52,802 bases of DNA from Candidatus Altimarinota bacterium (lineage in GTDB: Bacteria; Patescibacteriota; Gracilibacteria; UBA4473), in NCBI GenBank assembly GCA_021736215.1, contig JAIPGI010000008.1, forward strand, positions 1 to 52,802. The letters are read 5' to 3'. The notes under the pieces are model-generated. The model ran no database searches. It was given only the letters and a program-made list of their open reading frames with translations, and was not told where the DNA came from. Below, piece by piece: positions 40,271 through 47,830 of this stretch (its first letter is position 1; every line of letters begins with the position of its first letter). The position numbers and the translations under genes were made by a program.

Positions 40271-42412
40271 ATGATTGAGGTTTCCCTTCCTCCCTCGAAA
40301 TCACTTTCACTTCGGGCAATCGTTTTGAACTATTTAAGCGGAGAGAAAACAGTGATAGAGAATCTTGCGCATTGTGACGATGTGAAATATTTAAAAGGAG
40401 CTTTTGACGTATTAAAAAACACTCCTCAATCCTCCTTTTCTCGAGAGAAAGAGTTCTTTGTTGGAGAAGGGGGAGCGGTTGCTCGATTTCTGGCAGTTTT
40501 GAGCTTGGTTCAAAAACAACCCTTTATGCTGCACGGTTCAAGCAGATTGCATGAACGACCTATGAAGGACCTATTTGATGCGTTAAAAAGTTTGGGCGTC
40601 AAAATCGAATATCTTGGAAAACTTGGTTTTTTACCAATTCGATTCCAGAGTTCAAACTCTAAATCTGTGAGTTCGAACTCGATACAAATATCAGGGAAAA
40701 TATCTTCTCAGTTTGTGAGCGCACTTTTATTAGTTGCTCCGGCACTTCCAAAGGGTCTCGAAATAGAGTTAACCGATACACTTGTCTCTCGACCATATGT
40801 TGAAATGACTTTAGAAATGCTTCACCTTTGGGGAGTGAGGTATAAAGTTTCATCAAATTTTAAAATCTTTACCGTTTTTCCGGGATTTAATCCGCCTTCA
40901 AAATTCACCATCCCAGTAGATTGTACGGCGGCGAGCTATCCAATTGCATATTCGCTTCTCAGCAGAAAATCAATAAAAATTCTCAATTATGGAGAAAAAA
41001 TAATGCAAGGCGACGAGGCCTTTTTGGGAATAGCTCATAAGTTTGGAGCGAAGATTCTCCGTTCTGCTGAGTGCGTAGAAGTGCATCCTCCTCAAAAACT
41101 CAAAAGATTGGAATCAGTGAGTTTTGAATGTATTCCCGATACAGCGATGGCGGCGATGGGAATTGCAGTTTTTGCTGACGGAATATCGGAATTTACAGGG
41201 ATTCAAACTCTTCGAGTGAAGGAATCGGATCGAATACGAGCTATGAGTGAGGGGTTAAGAGCTTTGGGGATAAAAGTAGAGGTTGAAGCCGATATAATGA
41301 GAATTTATGGTAATCCAAAATTTCAAATTAAAAATTCAAAATTAAAAATTAACTCATACAATGATCACAGAATTGCGATGGTGTTTGGTGTCATCGAAAA
41401 AGCGCTTGCTCTCAATTTTGGTATTTCAAACCCAGAATGCGTATCCAAATCTTGGGTACATTTTTGGTTGGAATTAGCGGATTGGGCAGGAGAATTGAGG
41501 AAAGTATCAGCGGTTATTTTAAAGAGAGAGGTCCCTCTCCTTACTCCTCCCCCTAAGGGGGAGGAAAATTCCCCCTCCCTTAGGGAGGGGGTGAGGGAGC
41601 GGGATAATGCATGGACAAAAAAACAAAAATTCTCAGATCAAATTTTAGAACGAGTAAGAGGGCTTAGAAAAAATCAAACAGATGCAGAAGGTCTTTTGTG
41701 GGCACTGCTCCGAAATAAAAACATGGAAGGTCTTAAATTTCGTCGTCAACACTCAATAGGAAAATATATAGTTGATTTTTATTGCCATGAAGCGGGATTA
41801 GTTATTGAACTTGACGGAGGGGGGCATGTAGAAAAAAAACAAGAAATGTATGATAAAAAAAGAGATGAATTTTTAAAATCACATAAACTGAAAATTTTGA
41901 GAATTTGGAATAACGATGTTTTTCAAAATTTAGAAGGGGTAGTAGATGAAATACTGGCAAGTATTGATGTCCCTCTCCTTACTCCTCCTCTTAAGGGAGA
42001 GGAAAATTCCCCCTCCCTTAGGGAGGGGGTGAGGGGGCGGGATATTCAGTATCTCATTGTTAAAAAGCCACGACGCAATTATGCATGGCAATTCCCCCAA
42101 GGTGGTGTTGAAAAAGGAGAATCAGGGATTCAAGCTGCCAAAAGAGAGCTTGGTGAAGAATGTGGGAATTCTCTGAAAGTGTCATTTCAAAAAACCCCAC
42201 GGGGAGAATACAAATACTTTTTCCCAGAGGATTTTCCTCGATATTTTGAAGGTATCAAGGGTGCACATGTCACATTTTTTCAAGCGAATCTGCTGAAGGG
42301 GGAAATAGAACTGGATACAAACGAACTTGAAACATTTTTTTGGGTTACAAAGGAGCAATTACCAAAATATTTCTACAAAGATTATTGGGAAGTGGTTCGA
42401 AAATTTTTATAA
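40271..42412 (+). CDS. aroA: AroA (EPSP synthase)-NUDIX fusion interrupted in frame by a DUF559 nuclease cassette
   Basis: A 713-residue ORF. Residues 1 to about 405 are 3-phosphoshikimate 1-carboxyvinyltransferase: PPSKSLSLRAIVL, SSRLHERPMKDL, ISSQFVSALLL, CIPDTAMAAMG, LRVKESDRIRAM, YNDHRIAM, SKSWVHFW. Residues about 412-420 (RKVSAVILKR) look like the first strand of a NUDIX domain, which continues only after residue about 590 (IQYLIVKKPRRNYAWQFPQGG, with the box GGVEKGES..AAKRELGEECG). Between them lie a repeat, a DUF559 PD-(D/E)xK nuclease domain (LRKNQTDAEGLLWALLR, KFRRQHSIGKYIVDFYC, LVIELDGG; about 460-565) and a second repeat. No stop interrupts the frame. The nuclease has no in-frame ATG of its own at the domain start. 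Whether the NUDIX part still folds is unknown. Confidence 0.9.
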   Translation: MIEVSLPPSKSLSLRAIVLNYLSGEKTVIENLAHCDDVKYLKGAFDVLKNTPQSSFSREKEFFVGEGGAVARFLAVLSLVQKQPFMLHGSSRLHERPMKDLFDALKSLGVKIEYLGKLGFLPIRFQSSNSKSVSSNSIQISGKISSQFVSALLLVAPALPKGLEIELTDTLVSRPYVEMTLEMLHLWGVRYKVSSNFKIFTVFPGFNPPSKFTIPVDCTAASYPIAYSLLSRKSIKILNYGEKIMQGDEAFLGIAHKFGAKILRSAECVEVHPPQKLKRLESVSFECIPDTAMAAMGIAVFADGISEFTGIQTLRVKESDRIRAMSEGLRALGIKVEVEADIMRIYGNPKFQIKNSKLKINSYNDHRIAMVFGVIEKALALNFGISNPECVSKSWVHFWLELADWAGELRKVSAVILKREVPLLTPPPKGEENSPSLREGVRERDNAWTKKQKFSDQILERVRGLRKNQTDAEGLLWALLRNKNMEGLKFRRQHSIGKYIVDFYCHEAGLVIELDGGGHVEKKQEMYDKKRDEFLKSHKLKILRIWNNDVFQNLEGVVDEILASIDVPLLTPPLKGEENSPSLREGVRGRDIQYLIVKKPRRNYAWQFPQGGVEKGESGIQAAKRELGEECGNSLKVSFQKTPRGEYKYFFPEDFPRYFEGIKGAHVTFFQANLLKGEIELDTNELETFFWVTKEQLPKYFYKDYWEVVRKFL
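41531..41606. repeat. Left 76-bp repeat of the DUF559 cassette
   Basis: Contains hairpins TCCTCCCCC-TAA-GGGGGAGGA and CCCCCTCCC-TTA-GGGAGGGGG. Differs from the right copy at only about four positions. Confidence 0.9.
41969..42044. repeat. Right 76-bp repeat of the DUF559 cassette
   Basis: Same orientation as the left copy, also beginning GTCCCTCTCC and ending GCGGGATA. The first hairpin carries paired changes (CCTCTTAAGGGAGAGG), so the stem is largely kept. Confidence 0.9.
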
Positions 42413-42453
42413 CACATCTTCACTTGTAATTTTCCGTTCCAAAAAAGGATTGG

Positions 42454-43353
42454 TTAATCCCAGTGTATTTTTTTTTGTTGCAGGATGAGTTTTGTATTTC
42501 CAATGGATTTATGGGAATTTCCTTGAGGTGTATTGTGGAGCCATTTAAGACAGTCATTGATTTCAGAACTGCTAGGGGTCTTTCGTGCAATGCGACGAAG
42601 GAATTCCTGTTGCAAAATCGGGTGTAATTGAAGAAAGGAAGCAAGGGGAATAGATTGTGCTTCAAAATGCGTTTGCAATTCGGCTTCTAAAAAATGGGCT
42701 GTTTCACGAAAAATTTCACTTTCCGCAATAAACACTTTTTCTAAATTCGGAGTAATGCGACGAAGTTCAGGAAGAACCTTCCGTCGAATGATATTCCGCT
42801 CAAATTGCTCGTCTTCATTGCTCGAGTCTTGGATATATTTAATTTTATGCTTGTGGGCATATGCCTCGATCTCTCTTCGTGCGATATTCCAAAAAGGTTT
42901 TGTTTCAGTCTGGAAAGGAGCGAGCCCGGCGACACCCGTCCCCTTGGTCAGTCGAAAAATCATCGTTTCTACGAGATCGGTTGCATGGTGGGCAGTGAGA
43001 ATGCGTTTGGCTTCGAAATATTTCGCAGCAGCGAGTGAGAGCTCTCGACGCTTTTCTCGCCAGTAAGATTCTTTATTTTTTGCGGGGAATTTTTTGAGAA
43101 TTTCTCCAAAAAATTGGACATTTTTTCTTGAACAAATTTTTTGTACAAAAAGGAAGTCGTTTTGAGAATCTTTGCGTAAACCATGATCAAGGTGAAAGAC
43201 GGCAAGGTTTTTCAGCGAACAAACTTTGGTTGCTATTTCTAGTAACACCATAGAATCAATGCCTCCTGAGACACAAAGCAACAACTTCTCTCCGACAAGA
43301 GATTCTTTTTTGAGAAAGTTTTTGAAAACTGTTTCCAATGTTTGTGAAACCAT
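42454..43353 (-). CDS. tilS: tRNA(Ile)-lysidine synthetase TilS
   Basis: Makes lysidine at C34 of the minor tRNA-Ile so that it reads AUA. The 299-residue protein has the ATP-pyrophosphatase P-loop SGGIDSMVLLE (about 30-40), FHLDHGLRKDS, LTAHHATDLVETMIFRL (about 120-136) and GLAPFQ; the IIRRKVLPEL segment precedes the middle domain. It lacks the long C-terminal domain of E. coli TilS, so it is the short form. A near-perfect 21-bp inverted repeat (43128-43148) encodes LFVQKIC. It is downstream of dut on the same strand, with a palindrome between them. Confidence 0.94.
   Translation of the reverse strand: MVSQTLETVFKNFLKKESLVGEKLLLCVSGGIDSMVLLEIATKVCSLKNLAVFHLDHGLRKDSQNDFLFVQKICSRKNVQFFGEILKKFPAKNKESYWREKRRELSLAAAKYFEAKRILTAHHATDLVETMIFRLTKGTGVAGLAPFQTETKPFWNIARREIEAYAHKHKIKYIQDSSNEDEQFERNIIRRKVLPELRRITPNLEKVFIAESEIFRETAHFLEAELQTHFEAQSIPLASFLQLHPILQQEFLRRIARKTPSSSEINDCLKWLHNTPQGNSHKSIGNTKLILQQKKIHWD
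43128..43148. repeat. 21-bp inverted repeat TTGAACA-N7-TGTTCAA, one mismatch
   Basis: TTGAACA, AATTTTT, TGTACAA inside tilS. Confidence 0.6.
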
Positions 43354-43378
43354 CAGTAGAAAGAATAAAACCTCTCAG

Positions 43379-43401
43379 GATTCCGGACAAGCCGGAATGA
43401 C
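43379..43401. repeat. Single palindrome of the GIY-YIG-associated family
   Basis: GATTCCGG-ACAAG-CCGGAATGAC between dut and tilS. It is nearly the reverse complement of the left end of the 29097 cassette. No partner nearby. Confidence 0.75.
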
Positions 43402-43405
43402 TTTT

Positions 43406-43837
43406 TTAGCTATCAGTGGATCCAAATCCTCCTCGGGAAATTTCACCAGGAGTATGAACTTCATCGAACTCTATTTTTTCAGTTTTCACAAAAAGTCCTT
43501 GAGCAATCCGTTCTTTCTTTTCAATGGTGACAGGATTATCCGAGATATTATACACTTGAATAATAATTTCATCTTTTTCTCCGTGATAATCGGCATCAAT
43601 GAGCCCCACGGAATGCGGAAATACAAGAGATTTTTTTCTCGGGGTAGAACTTCTTGGTAAAATAAGTAAAGCAAGGTTCTTTGGACACTTAACAATCACA
43701 TTTCCAGGAACAAATCCGATTTGATGTGCTGGAATGATGGTTTTTTCACGTGCTAAGAAATCAAAAGCAAAACTTCCATCAGTTTCGTATTTTGGAAGAG
43801 GAATGCTTTGATCAATACGGAAGATTTCTACTTTCAT
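43406..43837 (-). CDS. dut: dUTPase (trimeric Dut family)
   Basis: Hydrolyses dUTP to dUMP, limiting uracil in DNA and supplying thymidylate synthesis. The ATG at 43837 gives 143 residues. Family motifs in order: DGSFAFDFLA (motif 1), LPRSSTPRKKSLVF (motif 2, Arg-Ser), VGLIDADYHGEKDEI (motif 3, catalytic Asp and Tyr), KKERIAQGLF (motif 4) and SRGGFGSTDS (motif 5, P-loop-like). Motif 1 reads FAFD instead of AGYD, but the Asp is kept. Near tilS on the same strand. Confidence 0.94.
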   Translation of the reverse strand: MKVEIFRIDQSIPLPKYETDGSFAFDFLAREKTIIPAHQIGFVPGNVIVKCPKNLALLILPRSSTPRKKSLVFPHSVGLIDADYHGEKDEIIIQVYNISDNPVTIEKKERIAQGLFVKTEKIEFDEVHTPGEISRGGFGSTDS

Positions 43838-43978
43838 CAAAAAGATTTCTAACTTTCAAACTAAAAGATAAGGCAAAAACTGGAAATCAGCAATTGAAAA
43901 TTAAAAATTGGAAATTAAAAATGGAAAATTACCTGTTTCCATTGCGAAAATAAGGTTTTTTGGCATACTGACCATACG

Positions 43979-45481
43979 ATGAAACAATGGTTCTTGATTT
44001 CGCTTTTCCTTCCCCTTGTGGTATTTGCTCAAACACCTGTGGATAGACCCCAGTTTGAGGAAGAAAAAATAGTTCCAAGTATTGCCGTGGATGAATTTAT
44101 CGAAGTAGGAAAGAAAGCTCTTTTTGATGCCTCTCAAACCAAACGTATTGCGCCAATAAATGGAAGTCCCGTGTTTTCTTGGGATTTCGGTGATGACTCT
44201 CGAATGCAATGGGGAGAACAAATTGCTCATTTATATGAAAAACCAGGGAAATATACGGTTTCCCTTCACGTGCGTCAGGGATTAGAAAGACAACAAATTA
44301 CAAAAAATATTGTCATTTTCGATACAAAAGGCGTTTTGGTATCCGATTCCGAAGATAATGCTGATGATATTATCTCTCAAGCGGGAGAACATGGAATTTG
44401 GCTTGAAAACGTTGCTTATAGCAAAGGAGAAACTGGATTTTCTTCTGAAGAAGAGTTTATACGACGAATCCAAGAAAAAATGGAATTTGTAAAAGAAGCT
44501 AAACTTATAGTTTTTACTTCTCAATCATTACCAGCGTTTCAAAATTTTGCTCAATTTTGGCAAAAGATTTCTCCAGAAGCAAAATTTGATATCAAAGAAA
44601 AACTCTGGGTTCAAATTTCCGATTCGTCTTTGGACAAAGTCGGGAAGATTCTTCAACCCATCTTTTCCATATTAAAACCTAAATTTATTTTATTGACTCG
44701 TCCAGAGGCACTGAATCCTGTTTTCGAAAGAACTGAAGGTGCTGAGGTTATTGAAAAACTTAAGTCTCGAGAAATTGAATTTCGTATTATTGACGAGAGA
44801 AGTTCTACTTCTCCACTTTTATTTTTATCCAACTTAACGACATATTTCGTGTCACACGGAATTTCTCAAAATGTTATTTATCTGCTTCTAGCGGTACCTT
44901 TTATTGTTTTTATTATTGCATTTTTACGACAATTTGTGGGGATTTCTACTTTTGGTGTTTATGCGCCACTTATGTTAGCTTTGAGTTTCATGGTGTTGGG
45001 TTTCCATTTCGGGCTCTTGGTGTTTGCGGTGGTGATGCTCGTGAGTTACCTTATTCGTATTCTCTTCGAAAAGATTGAACTGCTCTATATTCCAAAAGTG
45101 AGCTTGCTTCTGAGTATTTTGGCACTTTCATTCTTTCTTGTCTTGGGGTTGGCAGTATATTTCAACTCTTCAGTAAATCTTACCCTCACGATTTTTCCGA
45201 TGCTCGTAATGGCAACTCTGTCGGAGAAATTCCTTTCAGCTCAAGCAAGTTCAGGAATGAAGCAAGCACTTTTTGCAGCAGGCGAGACGGTAGTAGTTTC
45301 TTTTATGGGATATTTTTTAGTGACGTGGGGATGGATGGAAAATGCGTTACTCGCTATGCCAGAACTTATTATCCTTCCCATTTGTGGACTTATTTGGTTG
45401 GGGCGATTTACAGGACTTCGATTGAGTGAATATATAAAATTTCGATCTCTTTTCCGAGAAGAGGATACGAATGAAGAATAA
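43979..45481 (+). CDS. PKD-domain protein with 7TM (transglutaminase-associated 7TM type)
   Basis: A 500-residue membrane protein. Signal peptide MKQWFLISLFLPLVVFAQ, a PKD domain (about 45-120: FDASQTK, VFSWDFGDDS, YEKPGKYTVSLHV), an extracytoplasmic region of about 150 residues, then seven hydrophobic helices from about residue 297. The helix block FLRQFVGISTFGVYAPLMLALSFMVLG and KIELLYIPKVSLLLSILAL matches the 7TM domain found with inactive transglutaminase-like domains (7TM_transglut). No Cys-His-Asp triad was seen. Five bases separate it from the ATP-grasp fusion gene, so they form an operon. This neighbour pairing is known for the family in proteobacteria; here the N-terminal domain is PKD-like. 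Confidence 0.85.
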   Translation: MKQWFLISLFLPLVVFAQTPVDRPQFEEEKIVPSIAVDEFIEVGKKALFDASQTKRIAPINGSPVFSWDFGDDSRMQWGEQIAHLYEKPGKYTVSLHVRQGLERQQITKNIVIFDTKGVLVSDSEDNADDIISQAGEHGIWLENVAYSKGETGFSSEEEFIRRIQEKMEFVKEAKLIVFTSQSLPAFQNFAQFWQKISPEAKFDIKEKLWVQISDSSLDKVGKILQPIFSILKPKFILLTRPEALNPVFERTEGAEVIEKLKSREIEFRIIDERSSTSPLLFLSNLTTYFVSHGISQNVIYLLLAVPFIVFIIAFLRQFVGISTFGVYAPLMLALSFMVLGFHFGLLVFAVVMLVSYLIRILFEKIELLYIPKVSLLLSILALSFFLVLGLAVYFNSSVNLTLTIFPMLVMATLSEKFLSAQASSGMKQALFAAGETVVVSFMGYFLVTWGWMENALLAMPELIILPICGLIWLGRFTGLRLSEYIKFRSLFREEDTNEE

Positions 45482-45486
45482 CTGTC

Positions 45487-47790
45487 ATGTCATTTTTTAA
45501 AAAAGTTTCCAGTATTTTGGGTATTAACTCGAGAAATCTCGACTATATTGCCAAATACAATTCCTCTGCTCATAAGAAATTTGCCGACAACAAAATTTTT
45601 ACAAAACGCTTTCTCGAATCCCGAAATATCGGAGTGGCGAAGTTATACAATGTAGTTCATAAGTATACAGAACTAACTCCCGATTTTTTTGAGTCTCTGC
45701 CAGAGAGTTTTGTTATCAAGCCGAATAGGGGATATGGAGGAGCGGGAATTTTAGTCATTGTTCGAAAACAAGGAAAAGATTGGATTACCGCTTCAGAGAA
45801 GAAGTTAGATGAAGAATATTTATACAGACATTGTATTTCTATTTTAGATGGGAAATATTCTATTTCAGGAATGCACGATAAAGTGATATTTGAAGAGCGT
45901 CTTGAGATACATCCAGAACTTCGAAAACTAACAGAAATAGGGCTCCCTGATATCCGCGTGATCGTATTTAATAAGGTTCCTGTTTTAGCGATGATTCGTA
46001 TGCCTACATACGAATCAGAGGGAAAGGCTAATATGGAAATGGGAGCAATTGGGATGGGAATTGATATTGGGACTGGAAAAACTACAGGTGGAGCACTCCA
46101 CTCAAAATTTGTAAAAAAACTTCCCAATGGGCAATCTACTATCGGATTTCAAGTGCCATTTTGGGATGAAATACTATTCACTGCTGCCAAAATACAACAC
46201 GTAACTGGCATAGGTTTTTTGGGAGTAGATATAGTTTTGACGCGTACAGGAGTGAAGGTGTTGGAAATGAACGCTCGTGCTGGACTCAAGATACAAATTG
46301 CCAACAAAATCCCTCTCAAAATACGGTTAGAAAAGGTATCCGATTTGAAGGTGCTCACTCCTGAAGATGGAGTGGATGTAGCAAAAACGCTTTTTACCCA
46401 AAAAGCCTCTACCGCCGAAGTCGTCCCTTCCCATAAAAAAATTATCGGAATTAGAGAAAATGTGATTCTGAATTCGGAAAAGCCTCAAACGGTTATCGCC
46501 AAAATTGATTTATCAGCCCAAGAAAATGTTATTTCTTCCCGATTTTATGAAGGATCTATTTTGGATATTTCAATAGCAGGAAAGCGCATAAAAGTCCCTG
46601 TGCGAAAAGGATCAGTGGGAGATGTGGATCTACTTTTGGCAGGAAAATTTCTTTCGGACTTTTTTATTGATCCTAATAAGAAAACAGAAACAAAATCCAT
46701 GAAATCGATGACTTCTCACTTAGATGAAAAGATGATATTCAATGTTGATGAGAAATTATGTGAAATTGATGAACAGATAAAACTTTTGTCCTATATCAAT
46801 CCTCGAAATTTAGAAGAACAAAAAACGCTCTTTCTAGCGAATCCAGAGTTTTCTCCACGATTTTCATATCGTGAATTCGATTTGGATGCAGAATCTATGA
46901 GACGAGATCTTAAGCGGTTACCAGAAGTTGATCACATCCTCTATCCGCTTTTTGAAAATAAGATATATGAAATCGAGAAAAAAATAACAGTCATACAGAG
47001 TGTCGGTTCCAAAGATTTCCCAGAAGCTTCGAAACATCTTTTTGGAGCGGTTACAGAAAATACTTATCGTTTGGCACTTGATTTCTTGAAAAAACATTCA
47101 CAGAGCGATGTCCCTGACGAAAGTAAGGAATTGGAACTCAAAGAAGCAAAAAATATCATCCATGATTTTTTGAAAACACATAAATTATCTCATTGGAAAC
47201 TCAAAGAAGTGCAGGAGACTGTTTCTGACATACAGGTTACAAAACGAAATCTTATTCTCCTCAAAAAAGGAGCAACATTTCGTGAAAATAGACTCAAAGC
47301 ACTCCTGGTCCATGAGATAGGGACGCATGTATTCCGATTTGAAAATGGGAAAATGCAGTCATTGCGAATTTTTGAACGAGGAACTGCTGGATATCTCAAA
47401 ACAGAAGAAGGATTGGCTATTTGGAATCAAAATAAAATTGGGCTTACTCTTGGAGAGAAATTCCTCAAACCAGCTTATCAGGTGGTGGCCATTCACATGG
47501 CAAAAAAAATGTCTTTTTGTGACTTATTCCACTTCCTGAAGGATACATATGATTTGAATGATGAACTGGCATGGAGGGTTTGTGTCAAAGCCAAGAGGGG
47601 ATTTCGAGATACTGCCGATGTGGGGGCCTTTTCCAAAGATCAGATTTATTTCACGGGACACAAGGAAATCGAGAAATTTGTAGAAAAAGGAGGAGAAATC
47701 TCAGATCTCTATATTGGAAAAATAAAAATAGAAGATCTCAAACTTTTGAAGGATGTCAAAAATATGAAACCAGCGAAGTTTCTTCTTTAG
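45487..47790 (+). CDS. ATP-grasp ligase - RimB-like domain - DUF1704 metallopeptidase fusion
   Basis: A 767-residue, three-part protein. Residues about 1-300: an ATP-grasp domain of the alpha-L-glutamate-ligase-like type, with SFVIKPNRGYGGAGIL (Lys 78, ATP site), LPDIRVIVFNKVPVLAMIRMP and VKVLEMNARAGLKIQIAN (Glu 260 and Asn 262, metal binding). Residues about 322-405: IIGIRENVIL..TVIAKIDLSAQENVISS, resembling the RimB/retropepsin-like zinc-protease family but with DLSA where DTGA is expected, so likely inactive. Residues about 430-760: DUF1704 with HEIGTH (609-614) and TEEGLA (639-644), the zinc ligands and catalytic Glu of the family that includes the tubulin tyrosine carboxypeptidase MATCAP. 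A ligase and a carboxypeptidase on one chain suggest addition and removal of C-terminal amino acids; the target is unknown. Confidence 0.9.
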   Translation: MSFFKKVSSILGINSRNLDYIAKYNSSAHKKFADNKIFTKRFLESRNIGVAKLYNVVHKYTELTPDFFESLPESFVIKPNRGYGGAGILVIVRKQGKDWITASEKKLDEEYLYRHCISILDGKYSISGMHDKVIFEERLEIHPELRKLTEIGLPDIRVIVFNKVPVLAMIRMPTYESEGKANMEMGAIGMGIDIGTGKTTGGALHSKFVKKLPNGQSTIGFQVPFWDEILFTAAKIQHVTGIGFLGVDIVLTRTGVKVLEMNARAGLKIQIANKIPLKIRLEKVSDLKVLTPEDGVDVAKTLFTQKASTAEVVPSHKKIIGIRENVILNSEKPQTVIAKIDLSAQENVISSRFYEGSILDISIAGKRIKVPVRKGSVGDVDLLLAGKFLSDFFIDPNKKTETKSMKSMTSHLDEKMIFNVDEKLCEIDEQIKLLSYINPRNLEEQKTLFLANPEFSPRFSYREFDLDAESMRRDLKRLPEVDHILYPLFENKIYEIEKKITVIQSVGSKDFPEASKHLFGAVTENTYRLALDFLKKHSQSDVPDESKELELKEAKNIIHDFLKTHKLSHWKLKEVQETVSDIQVTKRNLILLKKGATFRENRLKALLVHEIGTHVFRFENGKMQSLRIFERGTAGYLKTEEGLAIWNQNKIGLTLGEKFLKPAYQVVAIHMAKKMSFCDLFHFLKDTYDLNDELAWRVCVKAKRGFRDTADVGAFSKDQIYFTGHKEIEKFVEKGGEISDLYIGKIKIEDLKLLKDVKNMKPAKFLL

Positions 47791-47830
47791 TGAATAGTTC
47801 ATAGAAAAAATATCTAAACTCTAAACTTTC

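Larger units (their letters stand above)
41531..42044. mobile_element. DUF559 nuclease cassette flanked by 76-bp direct repeats, inside the NUDIX domain
   Basis: Direct repeats at 41531-41606 and 41969-42044 flank the DUF559 coding segment (41607-41968). One repeat plus nuclease is 438 bp (146 codons), which keeps the frame. The insertion point falls between the first two beta strands of the NUDIX fold. Confidence 0.7.

Noticed and set aside
40271-42412. Frameshifted or misassembled aroA locus made of three genes
   Set aside because: The frame is open across all parts, and the nuclease segment has no start codon of its own in frame at the domain start.
42420-42665. Extra minus-strand frames overlapping tilS, and similar frames antisense to ppdK and secD
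   Set aside because: They lie within strongly supported genes in other frames and show no family motifs.
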